Shown in pieces: positions 10,369-22,809 of a DNA stretch of 64,000 nt (the stretch's first letter is position 1; every line of letters begins with the position of its first letter). The position numbers were made by a program, and so were the translations under genes. This DNA is from Zygnema cylindricum (Eukaryota; Streptophyta; Zygnematophyceae; Zygnematales; Zygnemataceae). The notes beneath the pieces are model-generated. The model was not told the DNA's origin. It searched no databases and saw nothing but the letters and a program-made list of their open reading frames with translations. The DNA lies in NCBI GenBank assembly GCA_037447655.1, contig JBBHKE010003220.1, positions 92,087 through 156,086 on the forward strand, written 5' to 3'.

Positions 10369-11413
10369 AAGTCCTCAGAGTGGACAACTTCCAAGAAGCC
10401 TCTAGGATAATCTTGACCCCTTTGTGTTTCAGCAAAAATAAATGCCACCGTGGAAGACAAAAACTCTGACCACCTGCACCCTTGTGAAGGCAAGACTTCC
10501 CTGAGTCGATAGCAAAAAGAATCTCTGAATTTGCTCCCCTGAGCTGTAAGTTATGGAGGGTCAAAGTTGACCTTTTGTACAGAAGCTCTCTGGGAGAGAG
10601 GGTCCTATCTCCTAATTTTTCTAAGTCCTATCTCTCTCACAGACTCTATCTACTGATGTACGGAACCAATCAAAATACAGTTCCGTACGCAAAAGTACAG
10701 CTGCCGGTGTACTTTAGGTACGGACATTGTACGACATGGCCTAAATGTCGACACATGTCATATCCGGATTCGGTGCCATAATCTCCGGAGATTCCACGAT
10801 CCAATGTAATTTCGCCACGTGTCGTCCGATGTGGCGATGGCCACAAACCGCCGAAATCTTCTTCCGCGATCTCGGCGCTAATTCTGGCCGTCCGATTAAA
10901 TCAGGATTTAATCGTAGCCGTAATAAATACATGCGCGGCATTCGTTTCAATTAAGAAATAAATGCCCGGTATTGATTTTCTGTCCGTACCGTAATCCGTA
11001 CTTCACACATCACCGGATCTATGTATCCCGTAATAAATTACAGTTAAATGATTAATCCTACGCATACATGTTTAAATAAATATCAAACTATATACTGCGT
11101 AACACTAGTCCTAGACTTAACGGCTAAGGCTACCGGCTATCTGCTGTCTGCCGGCCGGTAGGTACAGGGATCAAATCTTGCGGCCGGCATATTTATTTTG
11201 GATAAAATAAAATAAACCCAATAACTTATATAAATTTCCCGTAAACCTCTGGATAGCCTAGGTAGCCATGGCTCTAGCTCCCTCTCCAATTTCTTAGTGA
11301 CTGCGACAAGTTTGAGAGTTTGGAGAGAGAAGTTAGAGGTAGACTGCCTCGGCTTCTTTCTATATTTCTAATTAGACCTAGAAAATACTAAAAATGTACC
11401 ATTAATTTCTACA
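10349..11413 (-). repeat. Copia-A 5' LTR
   Basis: 1065 bp, TGTAGAAATTAATGG at the outer end (11413) and GAGTTTCA at the inner end (10349). It holds the Gag start codon in its last 20 bases and a tRNA-like module at 11109-11189. Flanked on the right by TSD ACAAT (11414-11418). Confidence 0.94.
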
Positions 11414-13064
11414 ACAATCACTTAGGTTTTCACTTTCTCCAAAATGAATTCCTTTCACTATTCCCATCTTTTTTATTTCTTTCAATTTATCTAAATGCAC
11501 ATATCCAAGCCTCTTATGCCACAACAAAATATCATGAACACCATCATAGTAAAGTTTCTTCTTTTCATTGCTTAAAATCAGCCTAAAAATGCCTTGGCTA
11601 CCTTTTTCAGCAGTGAAATAAACTGTTTCCTCAAAGCTAGCAGTAAAGGTTCCCTTCCTAGTGCTAGTCTCAAAACCCTTATCATCTAACACAGACGTTG
11701 AGATAAGGTTTTTGTTTAACTCTTGAATAAACAACACATCAGAGAATGTCACTATGGATGTCTTTCCCTCCACTAAGACTTTCAGATCTACCGATCCTAC
11801 CATAGTAGTAGTGACTACCCTCCAATCCCCATGCTATATCTCTCCGGTGGGAATCTTTCTCATCTTATTGAACATGCGTTTATCCTTACACATGTGTATG
11901 GAGGCACCGGAATCCACGATCCAACCTCCTTCACCTTTCAAACCTCCAAAAGCACTTTTCTGCTTTCGAGGAATTTCGACCTCGGTCTTTGCCTCCAACT
12001 CCTCATCCAATAAGAGCTCACCGTCCTCGTCTTCAGATTCCTCCTCGTGTACTTAAGTAACAAGAGCCTTTTTCTTTTCTCTTGGAGGTCCACCGATCTG
12101 CCCCTCCTTTAACCGAAGTTTGGTCAGGTTACTGCACACCGCCATATAGTACCCTTGTTTCTTACAAAAATGGCACAAACCCTTGGGATTCCTTGGTCCG
12201 AACTCGTCGTTCTGATTTTTCTGCCCCCCCCCTCCGTAATTTCCGACCAGTTTCCAAAATCTTTGTTCCTCCAATTGATCCCAGCCGCCAAGGCTTGCCA
12301 ACTCTTTCCTCCCCTTCGGATCTCAATCGTATTCTCTCGAACGAGAATCATCCCTACCACTGAGTTTCATATCCACCTTGAGTCCGCCAAGTCCTGCACA
12401 CGGTTGACTATGTTCTCGAACTCATCTGGTAACTTAATCAGTAAATAGTTTTCCTTTTCCTTGTCACTAAATATTTTTCTAGCACTCTCTAGTTCCATGA
12501 AAAGTGTAGCAAACTCATTGCAAAAATCCAACATCTTCCCCCCTTTGTATACATACTTCTTAATTTTTTGATCAGCCAATTGTTGTTGCTGAATCGTACC
12601 ACTTCGGTACATCTTTATGAGAGCCACCCAAAGATCGGATGCCCTCTCTACCTGCAAATGAGGAGATGCAATCCCTTGAGTAATATGGCGGAAAATGAAG
12701 TGCTTTGCCTCCATATTGTTGAAGTCCCAGGTATCAGTATCATTCTCCTCGTTCCTCGGAATAGGTGACATGAATGCCGAACCAGTTGGTGTGGTCGTCT
12801 CCTTCTCTTTTCCTTTGTCCACCACCTCCCTTTCCTTTGTCTCCTACGTTGGAGATGTATATCCTTTCTTGTTGAATCTGCCTCCTCCAGACCTTGGAGG
12901 GTGCCAAGACTTGATGGACGCCCCACTCATCCACTCACCAATCCCCAAAACTATTTCTCACATTGAGCTCCAGTCATCATACTTTCCCAGTATATGAAGC
13001 CAAGTCCATTGAAGATGGGCACCCTAGAGGGTGAGCCCATAACCTGTAACTCTGAGACCTCCAT
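11414..13064 (-). pseudogene. Copia-B gag, protease and start of integrase
   Basis: Gag begins at ATG 13064 inside the LTR (MEVSEL, then QVMGSPSRVP over the primer-binding site). UBN2-type Gag runs to about 12370 with stops and shifts near 12840 and 12370. The knuckle near 12140-12180 reads CHFCKKQGYYMAVC: the zinc-binding His is Tyr (CAC to TAC). The protease region near 11900 keeps DSGAS. The pre-integrase block (11402-11803 frame) keeps HKRLGYVHLDKL and ends at SDC where copia-A is inserted. Stops, including TAA near 12054 and TAG near 11838, show that it is dead. It continues at 4925. Confidence 0.88.
13033..13044 (-). promoter_or_regulatory. Copia-B primer-binding site
   Basis: The minus strand reads GGTTATGGGCTC right after the LTR terminus TTACA, the half-tRNA-iMet site with one change. 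Confidence 0.65.
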
Positions 13065-14085
13065 AGGTCATCCGAAAAGGACAGCTTGCAAGAAGCCTCT
13101 AGGATAACCATGACCCCTTTGTGTTTCAGCAAGAATAACTATCACTGTGGCAGACAAAAACTCTGACTAACTTCACCCTTGTGAAGACAAGACTCCCCTG
13201 AGTCGATAGCAAAAAGAATCTCTGAATTTGCTCCCCTGAGTAGTAAGTTATGGAGGGTTAAATTTAACCTTTTGTACATAGGCTCTCTTGGAGAGAGGGT
13301 CCAATCTTCCAAATTTTTCTAAGTCATATCTCTCTCGAAAACATTATCTTTTGAAGTACGGCACCAATCAAAATATTGTATCGTACAGAAAAGGTACAGG
13401 TGTCGGTGTACTTTTTGTACGACCATTGTACGACATGGCCAACTAACCGACACATGTAATATCTGGATTCGTTCCTGAAATCTCAAGAGATGCCGTAATC
13501 CAATGTTGTCGTGCCACGTGTCGATCGATGTGGCAGTGACCAAAAACCGCCTAAATCCTATTTCGCGATCTCGGCGTCCTATTCGGCCGTCCGATCAAAC
13601 CGGTTTTTAATCGTAGTTGTCATAAATCGTTGCGCGATATCCATTGCGTATTCGTACTGTACTCCGTAATTTTACAAAACTGTATCCATGTGCGACGTCT
13701 ATAGTTAAAGTTAAATGAATTTGTTCAGGCATAACAGTTTAAATATTTGTCAAACCCTATATGTCTTATCACCGATCCTAGACTATAGGATAAAGCTACC
13801 GGTTTCTTAGAATTGACGGACGGTTGGTACCAAGATGAAATCCTGGGTCCGTCAGGTATATTTTGGTAAATCTACCAAAATTTACCACCTGTCTCTCTAT
13901 CGCTATAAGCAGCATATGCAGCCATGGCTATAGCTTCCTCTTCAACTTTCAGTGACTGCGACAAGTGTGGGAGCTGAAGAGAGGAGTTCAAGTGTAGGAG
14001 AGTTAGAAGCAGACTACCTAGGCTTATTTTCTACCTTTCATTTTAGACCTAGAAAATAATTAACAAATAACCATTAATTTCTACA
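13045..14085 (-). repeat. Copia-B 5' LTR
   Basis: 1041 bp, from TGTAGAAATTAATGG (minus strand, at 14085) to GAGTTACA at 13045. Alignable with copia-A LTRs but clearly diverged. It contains a degenerate tRNA-like module at about 13780-13855. The flanking five bases GTAGA (14086-14090) should be its TSD, but the left partner is lost with the truncated 3' end. Confidence 0.9.
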
Positions 14086-14090
14086 GTAGA

Positions 14091-14743
14091 CGTACCGCCA
14101 TCCAACCTCTGCCATTTCACGGTTGGAAAGATGCAATTTGCCTTTGCGTCGCCTGTCCACTCGACGTGAAATGACATCATAATCAAATTCGTACCAAGCG
14201 CAAACAGACAAAACCAAACAAATTGTGTACTTTGCTTCGTTGTACTTGAACGCAAACGGACAAAACATAGCGGATCATGCACTTTTCGTCGTCGCTTGAA
14301 TTCTTTTGAAATTTTTTGATTTTTTTTTCACATGCAAATACGTGTTCCTATTTGTTTTTCAAAAATACTTTGTTTTAAAACACATCTTCCTGTTTTTTAA
14401 ATAAAAGTTTGAAGATGACTATTATTGGCGTGGCCGTGGGTGGAAGAACACAAGTCGACAACATGTAGTACATCCTAAATTCGATGATGACGCAAAATGT
14501 AGTTCTCATTTTCCTGTTTTTTTGTACAGTTGAAACTTACGCCGTACGACTCTAAGTTTTACAGGAAAACGACAAAAAAACACCCTTACTTAGGCACATG
14601 GAGACGCACTTTAATTCGGTGCCCTTTTTTCAAATAAAAAAAAACCTGAAATACAATCCATAATTCTATTTTTTCCATTATTCTAATTAAGGTTTTTTTC
14701 CAATAAACGTTAATAATGGAATTACACTACGATGGAAATAGTG
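14091..14743. other. Unassigned non-coding sequence between copia-B and copia-C1
   Basis: No supported gene. Contains several A/T homopolymers near 14310-14345 and 14635-14645. This appears to be an older flank into which both neighbours inserted; it resumes at 36065 on the other side of copia-C1. Confidence 0.5.
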
Positions 14744-14748
14744 TGGCG
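14744..14748. repeat. Target-site duplication TGGCG of copia-C1 (left copy)
   Basis: TGGCG precedes the TG of the 5' LTR. The same five bases follow the 3' LTR end at 36060-36064, 21 kb away, because other elements inserted between. Confidence 0.85.
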
Positions 14749-15914
14749 TGTTGTAATTGGAAATCTTTATTTCAGTAGAGTTGTGAGAGGAGAATTCAAT
14801 AAATTAAAATATTTTCTAAGTAGTCTGCTGTAGTACTTACCTTTATTAGTATTACAGTAGCAAAAGTACAATAGAGTTTATTGTACTTTTACAGGGATGC
14901 GCGTCGCCAAAAGAGACGTATGCAGGTTTTACGGAGTAGCGCCGAAAGTCAGTTACACCCATCACGCAGGAGACTATTGGATTCACCGGATCGGACGAAC
15001 GCAATTTGAACCCGTTATTCCGGAAATATATGGTATGGTTCGACGCTATGATCAATGATTGAATTCGTGCCAACGGACGCAATTCACTTGGAACCACAAG
15101 CCTGTTTCATGCAGGTATTTCGGAGTGGCGCCGATATCGACATACGCGTGTCAAAAATCATACGGGCGGTTTCGGTGAATCTGACGGGCGGAGACCTAGC
15201 CGGACATCTAGGAGTGTACCGTACGGAATCAAAGGAATATCGTTGATACGAGACAGATTCGACGGACGCTATTTCAGCAGGGACCACAATGATTGAGTGC
15301 GCCGTACGCACTCAGGAAGTTCGTACCATCGAATCAACATTCATCTGGACTTTTGCGGTTGATGCTGACTAAGCATCAATAACATTAATTGTACGGACAA
15401 TATTTGTCAATATTTGGAAAACAATAACTTAACGTTTAGTGAATTAATTAATAGTCATTTAGCGACCTCTAGTAATTAGGGTTTTGGAGGTACTCACGGT
15501 ACAGTAAAGTACAGGCTGGATACTTTCTCGTAAGTCAAGATAATACTTTAGTACAGACATCCAAATTAGTGGCTACATACTTAGGTACTCACTTTGAGTA
15601 TATAGGTTAGGACTTAGTCAAATTTGTATTATCCAGTTTTGGGAATATGATTTTCTAAGGGCAGTTTTTGGGAAACCTCCAGACATCATATCTTATGGTT
15701 TACTTAGTCATTTAGGCTACAATTTTGAGAATTTTCAGTTTAATGTGTTGTGTATCACTGTGGCAAATTTGAGGCATATTGGCCTTTTGATTCATATTTT
15801 ATCTTGGATCAAAGTTGGCTGTTGAATAGGTGTTTTGACAGTTTCTGTTGTTTTGATGTCTACTTCCACTACTACTGCTCGTTCTCCTCCTGCAACGGTG
15901 GTTGTAGAACAACA
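14749..15914 (+). repeat. Copia-C1 5' LTR
   Basis: 1166 bp from TGTTGTAATTGG to GAACAACA. Carries the Gag start codon at 15856. Same family as the LTRs at 20263, 22109, 26940 and 35330. Confidence 0.92.
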
Positions 15915-15926
15915 GGTTTTGGGCCT
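15915..15926 (+). promoter_or_regulatory. Copia-C1 primer-binding site
   Basis: GGTTTTGGGCCT follows the LTR end AACAACA. In C2 the same place reads GGTTATGGGCCT (22810). This is the half-tRNA-iMet site with small changes. Confidence 0.6.
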
Positions 15927-18803
15927 TTCGTCAAGAATTCCTATCTTCAATGGCCAAAAGTATGCATACTGGGCGGCGATGGTTGAATCGTCGTTTGAAA
16001 CTGCTAACTTATTGCGGGTCTTGGATGGCTCCCTTGATGAAACAGATTTGAGTTGGGCGAAAAAGAATTTAATGGCAAGAAACAATCTAACTCTTTGTAT
16101 TTCACAAAATCTGGTCATGTCTCGACTGAAAATGAAGAAGGCGAGGGAGATTTGGACATCACTGAAATTTGCTTTTGAGATAGCGAACGTCGAGAGGAGC
16201 TCATGGTGGCTGGATAAATTTGGGGGTACAAATACTCGGGGGGAACTATGGTCGAGTATTATGACGACTTTCGTGTACTTATTGATGCACACTCTTCTGC
16301 TGGGGGGGTCATTTCCTGAGTTTTAGCAGGCAGCTCTGCTTATTTGAGGTCTTTCGAGTACCATGAAAGGTGTGTCTGCTCAATTAAAAAATCATAAAAA
16401 AGCTATTTGGTCATTTCAATTAGCATATAATCTTATATTGGAGGAAGAATCTAATATTATACTTCTCGAAGGAGAAGGAAAGGTTAAAGCTTTTGCTACA
16501 GATTTTGACAAAAGAAATCAGTTTAATCAAAATAGAATTGGTTTAACCAAAATCAAAATCACTTTAGTCAGTTTAATCAGAGGCCAAATAGACAATTTCT
16601 AGTGCTTGTTTCTATTGCTCTGATAAGGGTCATGGATACATGTAGTGTCCTAAGCTGAAAAAGGCTAATGAGACATGTTTATACAGGCCAGGTTGGCAGC
16701 AAAGCGAATATCACAGAGGCTTTTCTGGAAATCCTACCGGTGGGAATGCTCTATTTTTAGCTTCTGGAAATCCTACCGTTGGGAATGCTCTATTTTTAGC
16801 TTCTGCAACTAATGCAGATGAGCCTCTGAGCTTCAATGAGCAAGAGGAGGGGGAGTCATTTGCTATGGCGGCAGCCATGGAGGGCGCTAAGGATGCAGGT
16901 TGGATCATAGACACGGGAGCATCAGCCCACATGTGCTAGAACAAGGCTGCTTTTAAAAATCTGCAATAAACTTTTCCAAAGAGTATCTACTATGCTTGTG
17001 GCATGAGTGTTTAAACCTCAGCTAAGGGTGTTGTATCTTTAATGGTAGATGTGGGGGGGAAGTTAGTAGAAAGAAACCTTCACAATGTTTTGTATATTCT
17101 AGACTTTAAAAAGAATCTTTTCTCTACATCATTAGGAAAGAGCAAAGGCTTTGAAGTTATTCTGAAAGGAGGAAGACCGGTTGTAAGCAAGAAAATAATA
17201 TTAGCAGTAACATGTACTACAGATGCAAGCAAAATGTATTGGATGGACATGGCTGAATATAAGGAAAACGATGTTCTTTACTGAAGTGTCCAATCTGATA
17301 ATGAGGTGTGGCATAAAAGATTAGGACACATGAATTATGATAGTCTAAAGAAAATGGTGAATTCGAGAAAAAATGATCGATTTTCTCTCACATCTCATCC
17401 TATAAAATCATGTGATGGTTGTTCACTTGGCAAGATCTATATATTGCCATTTCCACAAGAAATAGACCACAGATCGGAAAAATTTCTGTACCTATTACAT
17501 TCTAATATTCTCGGTCCTTCACAAGTGGCTTCGGGCTGGAGGCGTCCACTATATGGTCACATTCAAAGATGACTTCTCAAGGTACACCAAATTTTACTTC
17601 ATGCAATATAAAAGTGAAGTGTTTACTCACTTCAAACACTACAAGGCGTGGGCGGAGAAGCTTCATGGAGTTCCAATCTTGGCGTTGAGATCGGACAATG
17701 GGGGAGAATACACATCAAAGGATTTCGAAGAATTTCTCCTTCAAGAAGGTATTAGTCACAATCTTACAGTTCTATGTACACCAAAACAGAATGGTGTTTC
17801 TAAAAGATTAAATAAGACATTGACACAGAGTGCTCGGGCCATGCTTGCAGATAAAGGGCTAGATTTGAAATTCTGGGCCGAAGCACTTAACTGTGCTGTT
17901 AAATTAAGAATAGAGTTGCTTCTAGATCTGTTAGCACTATACTTTATGAGCTTTGGACAGGAGAGAAACCTCATGTTAGTCACTTTAAGATCTTTGGCAG
18001 CAAGTGCTTTATTCTAGACACTTCACAGGATAGATGGAAAATGAAGGGTAAAGGCTTACCCGGGATTTTAATGGGGTATGATGATAATGAAAAGGGCATA
18101 GAGTTTTTGTATTTGAGAAACAGAAAGTAATTATCTCTAAGAATATCCAGATTAAAGATGAATAGGAGTCGGTTGACTTATTTAAAGTGTCGGATCAACC
18201 ATCCATTGAAAAACAAGAATATGTTTTTTTTCACCATACGCGGCAAGTCTACTTTCAACCGACAAGTGGGACACCTCTTCCTTCAGTTCCTCTAGTACCT
18301 TCACAGGATGCTTCACCACAAGTTCCAACTCAGGCGGATCAAACTGCTGCATAGTCTGTATCTGCTCAAGTTACGGTTCAAACAAAGCAAAAAAATCAAA
18401 GGTTGCCGACGATTTGAGCCACAGAATTTCCGGGGGGAAAGAGATCTAGCATCCGTCTGCAAGCAAGCTCTCACTTTGTTCTTTTTGCAGCAATAGAGGA
18501 GCCTCTACCGATTCATGATGCCTTTTCATCACATGAGAGAAATTGGTGGATCGAGGCGGCAAACGATGAAATGAAGTCTACTATGGAGGCACAAACATGG
18601 GAGCGAGTGGATCTTCCTACGGGCAAAAAAGCCATCCGCAGCAAATGGGTATTCAAGGTGAAGCTGAACGCGAAAAACGCCATTGAATAGTATAAGGCCA
18701 TACTACTGGCCAAATGGTACAATAAAAAAGAAGCTATTGACTTTGAAGAAACCTTCTCTCCAGTTGTCAGATTTCCCACTGTCAGAATTTTGCTAAGTCT
18801 ACC

Positions 18804-19141
18804 AGCTATAGAGAATATGGAAATACATCAAATGGATGTTAAAACCGCCTTTTTGCATGGAGAGTTAGAAAAAACCATTTATAGGAAGCAACATGAAATG
18901 TATGTTGAAAAAGGAAAGGAAGAATTTGTGTGTAAATTGATGTAATCTTTGTATGGGCTAAAACAAGCCCCGGCTATAGAGAATGTGGAAATACATTAAA
19001 TGGATGTTAAAACCGCCTTCTTCCATGGAGAGTTAGAAAAAACCATTTATATGAAGCAACTTGAAATGTATGCTGAAAAGGGAAAGGAAGAATTTGTGTG
19101 TAAATTGATGTAATCTTTGTATGGGCTAAAACAAGCCCAGC
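18804..19141 (+). repeat. 169-bp tandem duplication in copia-C1 pol
   Basis: Two copies beginning GCTATAGAGAAT at 18804 and 18973, each ending near AAACAAGCCC. The unit is not a multiple of three, so the frame is lost. Copia-C2 has the segment once (25650-25815). Confidence 0.9.
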
Positions 19142-20262
19142 GTCAGTGGAATTCGAAGTTAGATGAGTTTTTGATTGGGCTAGGTTTTAAGAGAATTAGC
19201 TCAGATCATTCTATATATGTATTACAAGGAGAGGATGGGATACAATACATTGCTATATTTGTGGATGACTTATTATTAATGATAAGTCAATGGATGAAAT
19301 AAATCCCAATAAAGCGGCTTTCTTCTAGGTTCGAGAAGAAAGACCTCAGTGAGGCCAAGTATATCTTAGGAATATAGGTAGAAAGAGACAGAAACAATTT
19401 ACTGATTATGTTGACTCGGAAAGAAGCAATAGGTAACATGTTGGAAAGATTTCAAATGAAAGATGTAAAGGGATCTATACCTTCATGGAATTCATGCAAA
19501 ATTTGGAAAGAATTGATACAGACTCAGACATAATGATTTGTGAGAGTCTAAAGTCAAAGGAGGAGGAGTTTATGGCTTCAAAGCAATATAGACAAGTTGT
19601 TGAAGTCTTATATAATTTATGAACTGTACGAGACCTGATATCGCAGCAGCTGTGGGAGTCTTGTGTATAAGTCTGCAAAATCCTAAATAGGCAAACTGGG
19701 TAGCAGCAAAAAGGGTGTTGAGAAATCTTGCAGGTACTCGAAATCTTAAGCTTGTACTCGGAGGAGGAGAAGTGAAAATACAGACGTCGAGCGTCGCTAG
19801 CTATGGGGACATGCCAAGCCGAAAATCTACAACCGGTTTTGTTCTTAGGATTGGAGATGGAATTTGCTGCTGGAGTAGCAATCTACAAATGGTTACAGCC
19901 CAATCCACAATGGAGTCAGAATACATACCACCAGCTTCCGCCCTCAAGGAGCTCTTATGGGTTAGGTTTATATTACAAGAACTTGGGTATATGCAAACAC
20001 ATCCTCAGTCTATGTGGTGTGACAGCCATACAACTATTGGCATTGCCTCTAACACCAGTCATCATTTTAAAAGCAAACACATGGATGTTAGACTTCACTT
20101 TGACAGAGAAAAAGTGATTGCAAAAGTGATAATATTGTGATATTGGTCGGATGAGGAGATGGTGGTTGTCATGTTAACTAAAGCCCTCCCTGCTCCTAAG
20201 TGGCACTTTTGCAGAGAAGCTATTGGACTAAGTGAGTAACTGAGTTCAAAGATTTAGGGGAG

Positions 20263-20764
20263 TGTTGTAATTGGAAATCTATATTTCAGTAGATAGGGTT
20301 GTGAAAGGAGACTTAAATAACTTAGAATATTTTCCAAGTAATCTGCTATAATACTTACCTTAATTATTATTACATAGCAAAAGTACAATAGAGTGTATTG
20401 TACTTTTATAGTGACATGCTTCGGCAAGAGATACCTATGCATGTTTTACGGAGTAGCGCGAACATCCAATTACACGCGTCACGCAAGAGACGATTGGATT
20501 CACCGGATCGGACGCGGAATCTGAACCGGTTATTCTGGAAATATATGGTACGGTTCGACGATGTGATCATTGATTGAATTCCTGCCAAAGGACGTGATTC
20601 ACCTGGGACCAAAAGTGATAAAACACTCAGGTACATATGTCGGCAAGAAAAGTTAATGCAGGTATTCCGGAGTGGCGCTGATATCCATATATGCGTATCA
20701 AAAATCATACAGGGAGACCCAGCCGGACATATGGGAGTATACTATACCGGATCAAAGGAATATC
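20263..20764 (+). repeat. Copia-C1 3' LTR, first piece
   Basis: Starts TGTTGTAATTGG after the polypurine tract and matches the first 490 or so bases of 14749-15914. It ends with ATATC (20760-20764), the target site of the nested gypsy element. Confidence 0.9.
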
Positions 20765-21575
20765 TGTCATGCCGTAAGACGTCAGCAGGTATTGTGATTA
20801 AATCATGTACTAATTGAAGTTTTGGTGACGCGACAGGTACATACCCGAGCGTACAACTAGAGATTCGTACGGGACAAAAGTCAACATATACTCTCGTACG
20901 GAACTACGGGAACACAATGTGAAATCAGCGTGGAACTGGACCACGGTACGGCATCGGACGTCTAGAAGTCAAACGGCTACAAACCTGACAGGTGTCTGAA
21001 GTCATGAACCCTTGGAGGTTCATGCATCATTTTTGCTTAGCTTAGGGAGGGTTTTTATCCTCGTGGTGTTGATGTAAGGCAGTCTAAGGCAGCCACGCAG
21101 CGCGATAACCTAGAGGGGTTAGGATCTGACCGAAGGCCATGCCTTCTTTTTCGCATAGGCATTGTGGTTGCATTTTCTTTAGATCTGACGGTGATTGGTC
21201 TTGGATAGCGACTTCTTCTCTATTACATCTGGCCTTGTGGGCCTTGAATAGTTTTCTGTTTTATTAAATTTGGCCACAAGTCGCCTTGCATAGGTGATAT
21301 GTTTCTTCTTGGAGTGGCTTGAAGTGACTTTTGTGGGATTGCTTAGATCTGGCTGTGAACAACCTTGTTAGGGGTGTTCACGATTAGACTAACCTCGGTG
21401 ATACAGAATAGATCAAATGGTTTACAGGGGTAATTGTTTACATGGGTGCTTGTTTACGTGAATTTGAAGACTGCCTGTGTGATTTGATTATTAGATCTGG
21501 TGGTGGGCATTTGCACACTGACCCTGAGTAGGGTCCGGCATCTAGTTGCATCCGGATAAGACGACTGTCTGATTA
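20765..21575 (+). repeat. Gypsy-2 5' LTR and leader
   Basis: The first 350 bases match 62879-63220 closely (CATGCCGTAAGACGTC..., both with the CATGAACC hairpin) and less closely the solo LTR at 44607. The LTR end and primer-binding site are not clear to me, so the boundary with gag is approximate. Two hairpins at 21003-21024 and 21047-21062 are conserved between copies. Confidence 0.65.
21003..21062 (+). promoter_or_regulatory. Paired hairpins in Gypsy-2 5' LTR
   Basis: CATGAACC/GGTTCATG (8 bp stem, loop CTTGGA) at 21003-21024, then GAGGGTTTTTATCCTC at 21047-21062. The same pair occurs at 45034-45087 and 63116-63175, with base changes that keep pairing. The function is unknown; packaging, dimerisation or 3' end formation are possible. 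Confidence 0.5.
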
Positions 21576-21576
21576 C

Positions 21577-22108
21577 ATGCCAGACTGGAACAATTTACCG
21601 TTTCCAGCTGGTACCACTAAGAGCTCCAGTCTTTACCGTGGACCGGATCGGGATTTGATTCCCGCTCGCTCACCTCTTATCCAACTTTTAGGTCATACTG
21701 GTCAGTCTACTCAGTCTCAGCTTACGGGTTCACCCGACTCTAGATATGGTATTTACCACTACATATAGATCTACATCATCTGTCTCCTCATCCTCTTCCC
21801 ATAGCTGGGGGGAAGATTCGGATACAAACTCCTTTGATATCCGAGATCTAAATCTACCACCTTCACTTTTGCCTTTGAGCGGAAATATACAAACTCCGAT
21901 TCCTATTTTGGGGATATGGCCTCGCTTATAGACACAGGAGGAGGTAGAAATCAGTTATGTTTTTCCGGTCTCAAGGACTATATGTCCTTGTCACATTTTC
22001 GAATGCTTTTTGATACTGAGATGCGGGATCTCGCATTTCGTTATCAAGACCGTTATGATTTACGAGTTGTTTTTTCGTTACTTGGGCGATACCTTAGGGG
22101 ATGTGCCC
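21577..22108 (+). pseudogene. Gypsy-2 gag-like fragment
   Basis: Reading frames at 21577-21768, 21746-21931 and 21916-22108 join by shifts. The last (GRNQLCFSGLKDYMSLSHF..., ending LLGRYLRGCALTW) resembles the end of a gypsy capsid domain, where L-x-G-x-A-x-x-W is common. I do not recognise it more firmly. It is cut off at 22108 where copia-C2 LTR sequence begins; the join shares ACCTGGGA with that LTR. Confidence 0.4.
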
Positions 22109-22809
22109 TAACCTGGGACCACAAGCGTGATTCACGAGGGACCACAAGCGTGATTCGCGTGGGACCACAAGTGACGAAGCACTTAGGTGCTTCGTACTAC
22201 ACGACCACATTCGGCTGGACTTTAGCGGTCACCGCTGACTAAGCATTTGGAACGTTTTGTGTACGATTAGAACGTTTTGTGTACGGTTCAATTTTTGTAT
22301 ATATTTGAATAACATTAGTTTGTCGTTTAGTGTGATATAAAATAGTGTTCTATTAATCAGGTTTTTAGAAAATAGTAATTAGGGTTTTTGAGGTACAGTG
22401 ACGTACGAGTAGGATGCTTTGTCGTTAGTCAGGATAATAACCGTAGTAACGGCTACCCGAATTATTGGAGATCAGTAGATACACACTGTGAGTATATAAA
22501 TTATGACTTAGCCAATTTTGTAGTATCCAGTTTTGGGAATATGATTTTCTCATGGCAGTTTTTGGGAAACTTCGAGACATCATATCTTATGTTTTACTAA
22601 GTCATTTAGGCGGCAATTTTGGGAATTGTCAGTTTACTGTCTTGTGTATTACTGTATCAAATTTGAAATATATTGGGGTTTTGAGTCATATTTTGTGTCA
22701 GTTCAAAGCTGGCTGTTGAGTAGGTACTTTGATAGTTTCTGCTGTTTTTCATGTCTACTTGTACTACTACTGCTGGTTCTCCGCCTGCAACAGTAGTTGT
22801 AGAAAAACA
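22109..22809 (+). repeat. Copia-C2 5' LTR (left end missing)
   Basis: Matches 27256-27954 of its own 3' LTR. Begins inside a run of three repeats with the unit GGGACCACAAGCGTGATTC and ends GTAGAAAAACA before the primer-binding site GGTTATGGGCCT (22810-22821). Confidence 0.88.
22111..22175 (+). repeat. 24-bp tandem repeats in copia-C2 5' LTR
   Basis: Three head-to-tail units of about 24 bp, GGGACCACAAGCGTGATTC plus a variable end. Also present at 27259-27323. Copia-C1 LTRs have a single diverged unit near 15275 and 35380. Such arrays in LTRs often act as enhancers (inference). Confidence 0.8.

Larger units (their letters stand above)
4931..11413 (-). mobile_element. Copia-A, nearly intact Ty1/copia retrotransposon
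   Basis: A complete element of 6483 bp on the minus strand: 5' LTR 10349-11413, gag 9570-10368, pol 6008-9566, polypurine tract (CTAGAAAATAAAGGGAG on the minus strand) at about 5995-6011 and 3' LTR 4931-5994. Order GAG-PR-INT-RT-RH is copia type. It lies in copia-B with TSD ACAAT. LTRs are alike with scattered differences (a few per cent by eye), so insertion is fairly recent. Coding damage seen is small: one TAG in place of a Trp codon near 9569 and one frameshift at the C homopolymer at 7661-7672. Confidence 0.95.
15856..20259 (+). pseudogene. Copia-C1 gag-pol, heavily decayed
   Basis: Gag starts at ATG 15856 inside the LTR and crosses the primer-binding site (QVLGLSSRIPIFNG). Gag continues to 16600. 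The knuckle near 16605-16650 keeps CFYCSDKGHGY but its last Cys is preceded by a TAG. Protease near 16905 reads IIDTGASAHMC, followed by TAG. Integrase: HKRLGHMNYDSL near 17310, CDGCSLGK near 17415, DNGGEYTS near 17697 and GVSKRLN near 17795 (catalytic Glu changed to Lys). Reverse transcriptase lies at 18540-19300 with FVDD near 19260; RNase H at 19790-20140. Roughly twenty stops and shifts are present. A 169-bp tandem duplication at 18804-19141 shifts the frame. Confidence 0.88.

Noticed and set aside
11109-11189. Functional tRNA gene
   Set aside because: Box-like sequences are degenerate, no acceptor stem pairs, and the block is repeated in every LTR of the group.
15084-15311. Minus-strand open frame in copia-C1 LTR
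   Set aside because: Not conserved in the other C-family LTRs; a chance frame in non-coding DNA.
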